A stretch of DNA of 42,217 nucleotides. Origin: Lineolata rhizophorae. Lineage: Eukaryota > Ascomycota > Dothideomycetes > Lineolatales > Lineolataceae. The DNA lies in the NCBI GenBank assembly GCA_010093515.1, contig MU001681.1, forward strand, positions 807,302 through 849,518, in the 5' to 3' direction. Made by a program: the position numbers and the translations under genes. Shown here one piece after another: positions 20,912-31,259 of the stretch; position 1 is the first letter of the stretch; each line of letters begins with the position of its first letter. The notes under the pieces were generated by a model that did not search any database, had not been told where the DNA came from, and saw only the letters and a program-made list of their open reading frames with translations.

Positions 20912-23172
20912 TTACACGTTCGACCCCCCCAGCCCAGCAGCCTGCTGGATCGCGGCCGCCATCTGCTTCAACTGCTGCGGCGACTTCGGCTGCTGCTGTT
21001 GTTGTCCGCCCTGCTGGGCGGCGGCCATCATGGCCGCCTGCGCCGCCTGCGTCTGGTCCACGGGTGCCCGCCGCGGCATGTCCATCAGCACGCGGAAGTT
21101 GATGGCCGTCGCCGAGTAGGGGTCGACTGGGTAGACGGGCTCGCCGGCCGCGTCCTCGTCGCTGTCGTCGTAGTCGTAGCGGTACCGGTCCATGACGCGG
21201 AGCGAGTCCTCGTCCGTGGGAGAAGCGACGGCTGGGGCGGAGCCGAAGGGGTACGGGCGCTCGGTGCCGACTGCACCGCCGCCGCCGCCGAGAGTGGGGA
21301 GGGAGTTGGTGGGCTGCGGGTTACGCCGGTCGATCATGAGGCGGCCCCCGCGGCCCATGCGGCGGCGGAAGGCTGGCTGCGGGCAGGAGACGTTGGGCTC
21401 GAAGGGTGGAGACACGTAGCGCGCAGCGGCGTCCGGGAGTTTGTCGGCGAGCGGCGGCTTCGACATCACAGCACCGGCGTTAGCTTCGGCCGGGCCAGTT
21501 CCACCCATGATGACATCACCGTCGGCGTCCTGGTGGTCCTCGGCCGAAGACGGAGGCGTGGGCAGGCCCTGCGCCACGAGCGGGCGGAACGACGACTTGC
21601 GCGACCGCTCGCCCGGCGGCGTGAGCGGCCGCCACGTCCAGTCGACGAAGCCGTTGTTCCACGCGTTGTGCTTCTCGACGTTGTCCTCGATGAAGGCGTT
21701 CACGTCGTCGCGCTTCTTCTCTTTGATGTCGGCCAGCGAGACGAGGTCCGTTTCGGTACGGCCGGCGGTCGCGCCGCCGACCACCTGCGGCCGCGGGCCG
21801 AGAATGTTGGGCGGTTTGACGGCCGGGCCGTCGGGCTTGCCGCCTCTAGGCTTCGGCGAGGGCTGCGCGTGATGAGGGAACGTTAGCGTAGGGTGTGTCT
21901 GCTGGCGCATGGCCCACAAGGCCGCCTGCGCCGAGTCTGGCGGGAATGGTGGAGGGGTGGCGGTTAGTATCACCTTCTGATTGATGAGCAGGTCCTCGTC
22001 GCCCTCCTTCAAGCCCAGGTTGCGCTTGGCGTCGCGCAGGGCCGCGCGGTGCTCGAAGACGGTCCGGTCGACGCCCAGCTGCTCCTTGCGCATGGCCTCG
22101 CGCTGCTTGACGAAGTGCACCAGCTGCCGCGCGCTCTCCATCTCGCCGCGCAGCTTCTTGAGCTTCTCGGCAACCTGCGCGTCCCGGCCGCGCGTCTTGC
22201 GCACCTGCCGCACCTCGCGCCTCCGGAAGCACACGTACGGGTCCGCGTCGTCGGTGTCGGCGCCCGTCTCGGGCTTGAGCGTCGGCATCAACGGCCGGTT
22301 GGAGCGCCGCACTCTCAGCTCGCGCCAGTGGTCGTAGACGTCACGGGCATGCAGGCGCCGGGCCGCGTCGTCGAGGGCGGGCGACGGCTCGTCGACTTCG
22401 GCGAAGGCGTCCTCCATCTCGTCGAAGCCAAGCACGGGCGGCGGGTGCTCGGGCGTCATGGCGGCGAAGGGCTGCTTGGCCGCGGCCGTCTCGTCGAAGA
22501 AGGACATCAGCGCCTCGAACTGGTCTTCGGAGCATGGTGGCTGGGTCGCGGGCTTGCTGCGCTTGCTGTTGAGCGTCTTGAGGAAGAGGTCGTCCTCGTC
22601 GGTCATGCAGTAAGGGGTTCCTATGCAGTCCTCGACCGTCGACGAGAAGCGGATGTAGGTGGCGGGTTGGCGGAATACGGGCGGGTAGAGGCGGTCGTAG
22701 GTGAGGTGGGAGGACGACGGTTTGGCCTCCGGGGTGGGGATGTAGAGGTTTGCGACATTGCCGCCGGCCTGGGCGGCGGAGATGACGGCTTGGAGATGGT
22801 GTTCCTGGGGGTTGCAAAGGTCAGTGTTTGTTTCTGGTTTGGGTGACGAGGGAATCCTGTTAAAAATTTTATTCGAAGAGGACTGGTGGTTGGGGGGGGT
22901 TATGCGAGCGCAAGTCACGTGCTGTGGCTGGTGCGGTTCCCAAAGAGGGAAATTGGATAGGGGGTTTCAGGTGTGTGAAAACGTTTTCCTGTGGCGGTGC
23001 GACTCACGATCTCCTCGCCTTTTTCCACGCCCGTCTCGACGCGGGGGATGTGCCGCTGGGCTTCATCGTCGACGCCGCCGGTCTCGACGTCGCTCTCGCG
23101 CAGGATGGAGAGGTTCTGCTTGGTGGAGAGCTTGCGCTGGCGGAAGCGCTGCGAGGTGACGCGCGCCGTCAT
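20912..23172 (-). CDS. EPL1: Enhancer of polycomb-like protein Epl1 (NuA4 subunit)
   Basis: Exons 23172-23008, 22804-21974 and 21862-20912; introns of 203 and 111 bp; 648 residues. The product opens MTARVTSQRFRQRKLSTKQ and continues HIPRVETGVEKGEE then EHHLQAVISAAQ, the EPcA basic domain of enhancer of polycomb. Conserved downstream blocks include YIPTPEAKPS, YVCFRRREVRQVRKTRGRDA, EQLGVDRTVFEHRAALRD and LINQK. The C-terminal third has Pro/Ala/Gln-rich low complexity and ends with a poly-Gln run. Epl1 scaffolds the Piccolo and full NuA4 histone H4/H2A acetyltransferase complexes by binding Esa1 and Yng2. Intron 2 (21863-21973) is a multiple of three without a stop, with a CGCTAAC branch site 18 bases before the acceptor; splicing it restores LINQKPSPKPR, the family-like reading. 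Confidence 0.92.
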
Positions 23173-25663
23173 GATGGCGGCGGTGCGACAGCGGCAGCGG
23201 CGGCGGCGACGGCCGGCGACGAGGGCGACGCGACCGTGGCTGCACCACTGCTGCTGCTGCTGTGGCTGCGATGGCTGCTAACCCGCAGCGCGCGCGCGCC
23301 AAAAAAAAAAAGGAAAAAAAGAAAAAAAAAACAGATATCGCGTCCCGAATATGACTCGAACCCGACCTTCGCGATGGCGCTGCAGGGTGTCGTCGTAGCG
23401 GTCCGGTCCAGGCAGGCGAGGGCCTCAGGCAGGATCGGGTCGCAGGCGCGGGCGCAGCGCGGCAGTCTTGGCGAAAGCGCGGCCGAGGCCTGGCGGGAGG
23501 CAAGCGAGGGCGCCCCGAGGCCCCAACAAAGCGAAGGGAGAGCAAGCGAAGGGAGAGCGGGCGGGCGGGCGCGCCTTCGGTCTGGGGGCCGGTCGGCGGT
23601 CGCGCCGTCGCTCGGGGCGCGCGCCTTGCAACTCGGATGCAGCGCGCCACGGGCCGGCAAAAAGGGCGAAAAGCGCACCGTCGGAACGAGCGGAGCGCGG
23701 GCGGTCGCGCTGGGCGGAAATTTGGGATGGTTTCGGGGGTGCGGGCGTGGCGTTTTGATGGATTCTCTTCGGGGCGAGCGAGAGGCCGTGGTGTGTGTGT
23801 GTGCGGGTGCGGTTTGCGCGGTCGGGTCGGGCGGCCACGGGGTTGCGGTGGCAGTTGCGCTGGGCGCGGGCGCGGGCGCTGGGCGGGCGATGCGGGCGCG
23901 ACTGACCGGTCGGCCCTGTTGCCTGAGGCAGCAAGCAAGCAAGCGGGCGGTTTGCGCTGCGTAAGGGGGCGGTGCTCGGCGGACGCGACGCCATTGGCCT
24001 CCTGGGGTGCGCTCGGTACCGCGCGTTGCTCCGGCGGGGGTGCGCCGGGGCTGTTCGCGGCGTTATTAATGGCGGGGTGCGGGCACTGTGGAATTTGCAC
24101 TTGGTGAGTGCGGTGTGATGGATTCATCACTTGGGATATGGATTATTTTTTTTTTTCATATTGTTGGATTGATTACTTGTGGTTTTGTTTGTTGGTTCGA
24201 TGGTTGTGGAGGTGAGGTTCACTACGCCAATGGAAAGCGAGGCTGCTCCGTCCATGGGTGTGGAGTGTTGACCAAGAACACAGGAATTGAATAAACGTCC
24301 TGGACCGCTTGGGAGTCTGCCAACAAGGTTTGCGGCAAGGTTTGTAGGGATCCCGACGGTGCTTCTGAGCGCATTTGACGATTTTGTAATTCTATAGCAA
24401 CCAAAGATTGGTGCCCTTGGCAGTAGCATAAGTCACTCTTTGACATGTGTTTATTAGGTCCTTCTAGTCTAGTTACATTTACCTATTCTGTTGGAGTGGT
24501 ATGAGCGGGGAATGTGGGCTGGAAATATACCGTAGGGGCCGGTGCTTGTCCCTAGGTCAGCGGACGCGCTTGCGACCCAGGCCCGGGCCATTCTGTAATC
24601 TGCGAGACCGGATAAGACGAGAGACTTGCTATGTAGTTTTTAGGTCGAAGGATATAGTAGTAGTAGCAAATAAATACATGGGTTTTGCTAAGCGAGCAAG
24701 GCGCCGAGCGCAGCTCAAACGCTCGGATATTGCACCCCGGCGAAGACGCGTCGTCGTGATACATCAAGCCGCGCGTGGACGCCAGCAATTCTCCGCTGGC
24801 GTAAGGTCGCGAGGAGTATGGCATGAGTCGGGGCGCTCGTCCGCAGTCCTGCCTAGCGCGGAGCCGCCACTACAAGGTTTCGAAGTTGCGCTCAGCTCCG
24901 GCCGAACAAAACAGCATCTTGAAGATTTGCCTCGCTTCCGTTGGGGTCCTAGGGCATTTAATTCACTCTTATTCTCTCCCGCAAAGGAATGAAATGAGGG
25001 TTGCCAGGGGGGGGGGGAAATGTGGTGAGCATGTGCCTGTAGATAGGACCTCGTCGTCACGCATCTTGAAAAAAAGACCAGCCCCGCCCGCGTCCGAAGT
25101 CATGAGAAATCATACCGCAAGGAACCCGCGCTGCATCCCATTCCCATGCTAGTTCTTGCCAGTCTACAGGCTTGACCCAGTTAGCTAGCTCCTCATCGCC
25201 AGCGCAGACATCTATCCTACACGAACATCCAACGCTCCAGCCCTCTATCCTGGCGGGCGCCCCCCCTCCCCCCTTTCCTTGCGCGGCCAAGACTCCATGC
25301 TAAACCGCGCGCACCAGAGCTTAAAAGAGGTACGCATCCACGGGATGGAGCCTCTAGGTAAGTAGAAAGGCACCCAACCAACCCATACACGTGACCAATC
25401 ATCAAGTCGTCGCGCCAAGCCCTGAAACCGTCCCATACCACACCGAGGATCCACGGAAACCGTACGCTCTAAGCAGCCACCTCGGCGCCACAAGAGCAGT
25501 CACTCCCCAATCAATCACCTCGCGCGCTTCGGAGCAGTGGAGGACATGGCTACAAAGAAGAAAAGGCCGAATGAACAGGGGGGGAATCAACAGCTTGCCG
25601 ACACTCACCTCTCCCGCCGTAGTAGCAACTAGACGCTCCACCATCCCATCTGGGCCCAGCGCG
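23173..25663. other. GC-rich EPL1 promoter and GAL83 3' flank
   Basis: This 2.5 kb spacer lies upstream of EPL1 and downstream of GAL83, both on the minus strand. 23173-24100 is very GC- and CpG-rich, so long open frames in all phases are composition artefacts. An A-rich stretch at 23301-23331 and a T run at 24147-24159 interrupt it. 24160-25600 is of mixed composition; open frames there show no family. No RNA gene is evident. Confidence 0.5.
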
Positions 25664-27357
25664 TCAGTCTCCCGACTCGCCCTTGGGCCTGTACATAATC
25701 GTCGTCAAGAACTGCGCGGCTGCGGCGTTAGCCCATTCCCACAGCAGAAAGCCACGAAAGCAAAGTAAATATATAAATAAAAATAAAAAGGGAAAGGCCA
25801 CGGCATACCTTCCGCTTATACCTCGTCGTCACGCTCGTCGCCAGCACCCGATCCTTGATGCTGCTCGTCGCCAGGTGGTTGAGCACCGTGTGGTTCGGCA
25901 CGTTCAGCACGCTCGCGTCGTCCTTGATCGGCATCGACCCGTTCAGCACGCTCTTGCCCAGGAACATGGGCAAGCTGGGCGGCAACGGCACCGCGTTGAG
26001 CGCCGCGCTCGCCCGCGCGAACCGCGCCTCCCCTCCCCCACCTCCTCCTCCCCCTCCTCCCTCCCCGCCTCCCCCCTCCCCCCCCGCCATCTCCTCCTCC
26101 TCCGCCTCCAGGTCCACGAAGAACCGCGGAATCGCCCGGTGGTACAGCTTCGGCGGCAGGTTCTGGACGACGGGCTTTGGCGCGGGGCCGGTGCCCTCGG
26201 CGGCGGCCTCGGCGGCGGCGGCGGCGGCGGGCGACGGCGCCGGTCGGAGCTCCGGGCTCGGCGGCAGCATCTGCGGCGGGTGCAGCGCCGCGCGCGCCTG
26301 TTGCTGCTGCTGCAGCAGCTGTTGCTGTTGCTGTTGCTGTTGCTGGTGCTGTCGCTGTTGTTCCTGCGTCTCCTGCGGCTGCTCCTTTTGCGCGGCGCCG
26401 GCGGCTTGGCCTGCTGGGGGCGTTTTCGCGCGGCCGCCGGGTTGCTTGCTTAGCTTGGGCACGCCGGGTGGCTGCGGCGGGGGCACGTCGTCGATGGAGA
26501 CCTCGAGGTAGTTTACGAGGATGTTTGTGAAGTCGACGGCGGTGGGGAGCGTGTCGGAGATGCGCATCTCGCCGTCGACGATGAACTTGATGTGGTGGGT
26601 GCCCGGCTGCAGGCTGATGATGGCGGAGAGAGCGTCCTTGTGCTTGCTGGGGCCGCTGCAGGGAGAAAGAAGAGAAAACGAGAATATCAGCGGTTTTGTT
26701 CTGGCAGCCAGAACAACCCATCCATCCATCCAGCCAGCCATGTAACGGGTTCTACGGTGTTGGATACTCACTCTTTGTGCAACTTGTACTTCCGATTCCA
26801 ATGCGCAAACGTGCCCGTCACGTACACCTTGTCGCCGCCCTGCCTCCACTCGATCAGCGTCGGCACGGTCGGTCTCGGCTCGACGGGCGCGATGTCGGCG
26901 CGCGGCCCTCCCGCCTCCGGGCCCTCCTCGAAGCTCGCGTCGTCCTCGTCCTCGACCGTCGTCGAGCTCAGCATCGAGTGCCGGCTCTGCGGCAGCACGC
27001 CGTCCACGTCGAGCGGGTCGATCGGGCTCGACAGGTCCGCGGGCGAGATGATGGGCGAGCCCGGCGTGTGGAGCTCCTCCTCGATGGGCAGCGGCAGCCG
27101 CGGCGGCCGGCTGTACTGCGACGGCGGCAGCGGGTACGGCTCCGGCGCGCTGCCGATGGCGCCGTCGAAGTCGGCCTTGTCGTCGTCGGCGTCCTTGCCG
27201 GCCACGCCGGCATGCTCCGCCGACTGGCCGGGCACGGCGACGGGAGCGGTGAAGGGCGACGCGGCGGGCGGCGGCGGCGGCGTCGATGTCGATGTCGTCG
27301 TCGTCGTCGTCGTTGTCGTCGCGGCTGCGGCCACGGGCTGGTCCTGGCCTTGCGGCT

Positions 27358-27395
<38 letters not shown>

Positions 27396-27988
27396 GCCGG
27401 CGCGGCCGGGCCCTTGTGCGGCGCCGACACGTCGCCGCCCATCTTCTCGTAGAGCGCGTCGACGGGGTTCAGCGGCGCCGACGTCGTGCCCTCCTTGGGC
27501 TGCTGGGGCTGGCCCTGGTCGGCCGTCTGCGAGCGGCGGCGCGCGTGCGCCGGGCGGCCCCCCGCCGCCGAGCTGCTGCTGGGGTGGGCGTGCGCCGTGT
27601 CGAGCGTGGCCGAGGGCGGCGCCGCCGTCGCCTTCGCCGACGATGTCAGCGCCTGGATCGACTCGCGGCGGCGCGGCTCCTTGGCGCCGGCGCCGCGGTG
27701 CGCCGGCGAGCCCGCCGAGGCGGCGTGGTGGAGGTGCGGCGCCGCGGGCTGCGGCTGGCCGTGGTGCTGGTGGTGGTGGTGCGTGTAGTACTGGTGGGGC
27801 GACGAGAACGGGTGGTGGGCGTGGTGGGCGTGGTGGGCGACGGCGACGTGGTGGTGGCCGCCGCCGTCGTTGCTGCCGGGCGCGGAGTGCGCGTGCGAGG
27901 GCCCGCCGCCGCCGCCGCCGCCGCTGGCGCTCGCGGCCGGCGACTGCGGCTGGCTGGTGCTGCTGGACCGCGACGGATTGTTGCCCAT
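25664..27988 (-). CDS. Snf1/AMPK beta subunit, Gal83/Sip2-like, with expanded low-complexity regions
   Basis: Exons 27988-26772, 26655-25809 and 25711-25664; introns 116 and 97 bp; 703 residues. The start MGNNPSRSSS carries an N-myristoylation signal (Gly2) usual for beta subunits; an in-frame ATG at 28306 would bury it and is not preferred. The glycogen-binding CBM48 domain starts near residue 376 (PTLIEWRQGGDKVYVTGTF) and spans intron 1 (KLHKDGPSKHKDALSAII). The C-terminal ASC domain reads LPMFLGKSVLNG, NHTVLNHLATSSIKD and TTRYKRK, joined across intron 2 to FLTTIMYRP. Beta subunits tether Snf1 kinase and gamma subunit and direct the complex in the cell during glucose limitation. Roughly half the protein is low-complexity: His-rich, poly-Ala, poly-Thr, Gln-rich and Gly/Glu-rich runs. 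Confidence 0.93.
26291..26350. repeat. CTG/TTG microsatellite coding poly-Gln
   Basis: A run of mixed CTG and TTG triplets lies inside the GAL83-like gene and encodes a near-continuous glutamine tract on the minus strand, between the CBM48 and ASC domains. Such tracts change length by slippage. Confidence 0.8.
27361..27393. repeat. (CAG)11 microsatellite coding poly-Ala
   Basis: Eleven perfect CAG units read as GCT-type alanine codons on the minus strand inside the GAL83-like gene, giving an alanine run in the disordered N-terminal half. Perfect units suggest recent slippage. Confidence 0.92.
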
Positions 27989-28816
27989 TGCGGCCGCGCT
28001 GCGTCTGAGTCGAGGGCCGAGTCGTGGCTGGCAGGTCGCAGGAGGCGCGACGGGCGCGGTTGGACGGCCGAGTCGGCGCGGGCAGGCGAGCGGGGCCGTG
28101 GCAGCGTGCGGCGTCTTCCGTTCCGGCGTGCCCGCGTGAGGCAGGACCTGGCGGCGGTCGACGGCTTCGTATCGTGAGGTGCCGGGGGTTGGCGCGGCGC
28201 CGGGCAGCGGATTGGCCGGCGACGCGGCCGCGGCCCTCGGCCCGCAGCCGAGCGAGCCCGGCCCCGCCTTCGGCCAGCGCCGCCTCCGATTGGCTCGGCC
28301 GGCCATGTTCAACTACGGAGCACCCTCCAGGCTCGCCAGGTATATGCATTTGTTTGTTTGCCTTCTTTTCGGAAGAGAGCTGTGCAGCAGCTCGCCCTCA
28401 AGGGCTTGCTGTGCGAGTCGTGGCCGAGAACATCCTGGACGCGACCAGAAACTGGCGAATGAGATGCTTTTCTGCGACTGACGCGCTAAAGCACTGCTGG
28501 GATTAAAGGAAGCTCGGGCCACCACGATGTTCACTTGTCCCAGCGCACTCCATTCACTTCTGCAATCGCGCTGCTAAATGGTCCAACTCGACAATTGGAA
28601 CTTCAACCCTTTCCGCGTAAACCCATGTCGACCCGCAAGCTGTTCCAAGCACCCGCCGGGCCGCTCAGGGGCAGTTGAGCTGCCACAAAGCGCAAGCAGC
28701 CTCCTGTGGCTCCTTCACCCTCCGTCTTCAAGACCTCATCCAATCATCGCCGCCCGCTTCGGGATTCGATCAGCTTCCACTGGCCGCCAAAAGCCGCGGA
28801 CCGTACGAGCGCAGAA
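27989..28816. promoter_or_regulatory. Divergent promoter between GAL83-like gene and membrane-hairpin gene
   Basis: The 828 bp between the two starts hold both promoters. The half near GAL83 (27989-28310) is GC-rich and keeps the GAL83 frame open up to an ATG at 28306, which is probably 5' leader. 28320-28810 has mixed composition with no recognisable gene. Confidence 0.45.
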
Positions 28817-29413
28817 ATGCATCCCGCTCTAACCATCCTCATCGCAATCCTCTACTGGCTCCTCGCCTTCCCCCTCCTCCAACTCCTCACCCTCCTCCTC
28901 CTCATCCTGCGCCCCCTCTACGCCACCATCCAGTTCCTCCTCCTGCCACTCGCCTACCTCGGCAGCCTAACCCTCACCCTCCTCTCCATCCCTCTCTCCC
29001 TCCTCCAAAAACTTGAAGTAAGCCCCCCCCCCCCCCCCCCTGCCACTCGCCTACCTCGGCAGCCTAACCCTCACCCTCCTCTCCATCCCTCTCTCCCTCC
29101 TCCANNNNNNNNNNNNNNNNNNNNNNNNNNNNNNNNNNNNNNNNNNNNNNNNNNNNNNNNNNNNNNNNNNNNNNNNNNNNNNNNNNNNNNNNNNNNNNNN
29201 NNNNNNNNNNNNNNNNNNNNNNNNNNNNNNNNNNNNNNNNNNNNGCCCCACCTTCAAGCCCCTCTACATCTTCCTCTCGCTCGCCTCGCTCGTCGGCCTC
29301 GCCGCCGGCCTCCTCCTCGCCCTCCTCGTCCCGCGCCTCCTCGCCCTCCTCGGCCTCGCCGACGACCCCGCCGCGCCCCCCTCGCCGACGTCCCGCCTCT
29401 TCGCCGCCGCTTG

Positions 29414-29453
<40 letters not shown>

Positions 29454-29648
29454 CGTCGCCCGTCCGAGCCGCGCCGCTCCGTCGCCGAGTATCGCGAGGG
29501 GCGGCGCAGGAGGGAGGCGCTGCGGGGGCTGGAGAGGGGGGGTGTGGGTGGAGCGACGGTGGGGATCGGGATCGGGATCGGGAAGGGGAGGCGGGGGAGC
29601 GGGTTGTTGGGGGATACGATTTTGGAGGAGGAGGACTCGGATTTTTGA
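28817..29648 (+). CDS. Small fungal membrane-hairpin protein, interrupted by assembly gap
   Basis: Exon 1 is 28817-29017 (67 codons), ending QKLE before a GTAAGC donor. The rest of the intron and its acceptor fall in or beside a 140-base N gap; exon 2 is readable from 29245 to the stop at 29648. Exon 1 is almost wholly hydrophobic (MHPALTILIAILYWLLAF, then LLQLLTLLLLILRPLY and LAYLGSLTLTLLSIPL), and exon 2 opens TFKPLYIFLSLASLVGLAAG, a further membrane helix, then an Ala-Pro repeat, a basic region and an acidic end EEEDSDF. It resembles a conserved but uncharacterised fungal family with a KLE-PLYIYLGVAALVG-like core; the function is unknown. About 200 residues are visible. The duplication and the gap are assembly matters, not evidence of a broken gene. 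Confidence 0.7.
28944..29104. repeat. 64-bp direct duplication abutting gap, with C18 run
   Basis: Bases 28944-29007 (end of exon 1 of the membrane gene) recur exactly at 29041-29104, right up to the first N. The copies are separated by the donor site and by an 18-base C homopolymer at 29023-29040. This pattern fits a failed join of two contig ends that overlap, so the second copy is probably an artefact. Confidence 0.85.
29105..29244. other. Assembly gap (140 N)
   Basis: A run of 140 unknown bases in the intron of the small membrane protein gene. The length is probably an estimate from the assembler. Confidence 0.99.
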
Positions 29649-31259
29649 GCTGGGGTCGCGAGGGGAGAGGAGTGGGTCGGGTTGATTGCATGTCCGATAG
29701 AGGGATGGCTGGGGTTTGTCAATGGCCAAGGATGGCTTCAAAAGCTATGTACGAAAAGAGCCGTGCCGGTTATGCAGCGCGCGTCTCGAAAAGGGGAGCG
29801 TTCTCCACGTGGCGTCCGCACGCGCATCCTCAGGCTTCAACAACAACGGCAGCAGCCAACCCAAGCCCAAATCAGCGTTGCCGCCATTACGGCGAGAATC
29901 CCGTTGCGATCCCACGGCATATCAGTCTAGCCGCCGGCGACAAGTGCAAGACCTGGACTCTCGCGTCCAAAACGGCGCCCATAAGCACCGCCCGGGCCCC
30001 CAGAAACCAAAGAACCCATCCAGCAAAGCGGCACTCGGACGCGTCTTCCCCAACCTGCTTGAATGTTAGTACCGGCCCACCCACTAGAGGAATTTGAGCA
30101 CATACGGGAAAACCGATTGCTTCTAGGCCAAGTTGAATGTTCATGACGGCATCCCCGGGACTCTAGGGTGGGACCGGTGGCGGGTTGGGACCGCGACGCG
30201 GCGCCGTCCGAATGCTCTGGACGGGGGCGCTGGCCGACACATCTTCTTCATCTGCGGGTTTTTTGTAGTTTGTTGGAACGTACGTCAAGTGGAAAAGCCG
30301 ACTGCATAGCACGAATGTGTGATGAAGGACGAATGCCGCCGACGCTGAATGGCGTATAAGCCGGTGACCGGTCCGACTGGCTCGACTTGACGCCATGTTG
30401 GGAGCACGGGCTCCCTTCCTCTTAAACTGAGAACTGGACTCTGCTTCATAAGAAACCTTTATAGGGGGCTGGAGAAGGCGTCCTTTATACTTCCTGCCCG
30501 GGCCAGCAGGTACTGTCGGAGTCCGTGCTAGCTCCTGGCCCATGACTGGGTATCACATTTCACGTGCACCGAGCAGATTTCCAAAAGTCGCCCTAGTAAT
30601 CAGTGCGGTCGGTATCCGTTTAGAGCGCTTGAAGGGGTGGCACACTGCTCCGCACGGCTATACGTAGTAAGTATCGCAGTTGCAGCTTACGGATAATGCC
30701 GCGAAGAAATCCACTAGTGCCCGGAATCCGTTAACGCACGAAGCAAGGTACTGGGCAAAGCAATCAGGACCGACTGTTCGTGAGAATCGATGGATCACGC
30801 GCTATACTTACTGCGTAGCCCAGCAGGCGCAACCAGTGCATGCGGCAGCTCCACGCCCGCGATAGATAACAGGTACGGAAACTCCCTGGGTGTTCGCTCA
30901 AAGTAGAATTCTCGCCTCGCAGGCGTACCCCGTGCCTGTGTGCCATTCTCTGCCGTAAAGCTGCGCATACCTTCTACTGGGTAACGCAATCGGGGCTGCC
31001 ATATCCCGTTGATTTGAGAAGTGCCAAATTTGCTCTTAGTATCTCAGCTAGCGGACACAGCCACAGTTTGCGCCAGCTCCTGGATCCACGGCGAATAATT
31101 TATTTACCCGGGAGCAGAATCTATCCTCATAACCGTAGGTAGAACCCACCCCCGCTCGTTGATAAGTATGCTACCGCCAGGGGGGCCCTTGGTGCAGATG
31201 GCCAGGCGCCTCCGACGCTCTCGTCGCCCAACTCACAGCGTAGAGTACCGGTCGCGCCC
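29649..31259. other. 1.6 kb convergent spacer, no clear gene
   Basis: This region lies between the stops of the membrane-hairpin gene and the seven-transmembrane gene. Frames stay open in all three plus-strand phases across 29716-30069, one of which contains a CRLC pair, but none shows a known domain and the composition alone can explain them. 30100-31250 has mixed composition and only short open frames. No tRNA or 5S rRNA is seen. Confidence 0.45.

Noticed and set aside
20765-22846. Plus-strand open frames of up to 373 codons opposite EPL1
   Set aside because: EPL1 motifs lie on the minus strand; the mirror frames are Arg/Val/Gly-rich composition artefacts.
23330-23420. tRNA-like GGTTCGAGTC on the minus strand
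   Set aside because: The T-loop-like string is there, but the T stem does not pair and no matching acceptor or anticodon arm is found upstream.
23063-24130. Long open frames upstream of EPL1 on both strands
   Set aside because: Extreme GC content keeps all phases open; the products are Arg/Ala/Pro strings without any family resemblance.
27986-28306. In-frame N-terminal extension of the GAL83-like protein from ATG 28306
   Set aside because: It would bury the conserved MGNN myristoylation start and adds only Arg/Ala/Pro-rich residues; more likely 5' leader.
29716-30069. 117-codon frame with a Cys pair downstream of the membrane-hairpin gene
   Set aside because: All three phases are open there, and the single CRLC motif is not enough for a zinc-binding domain.
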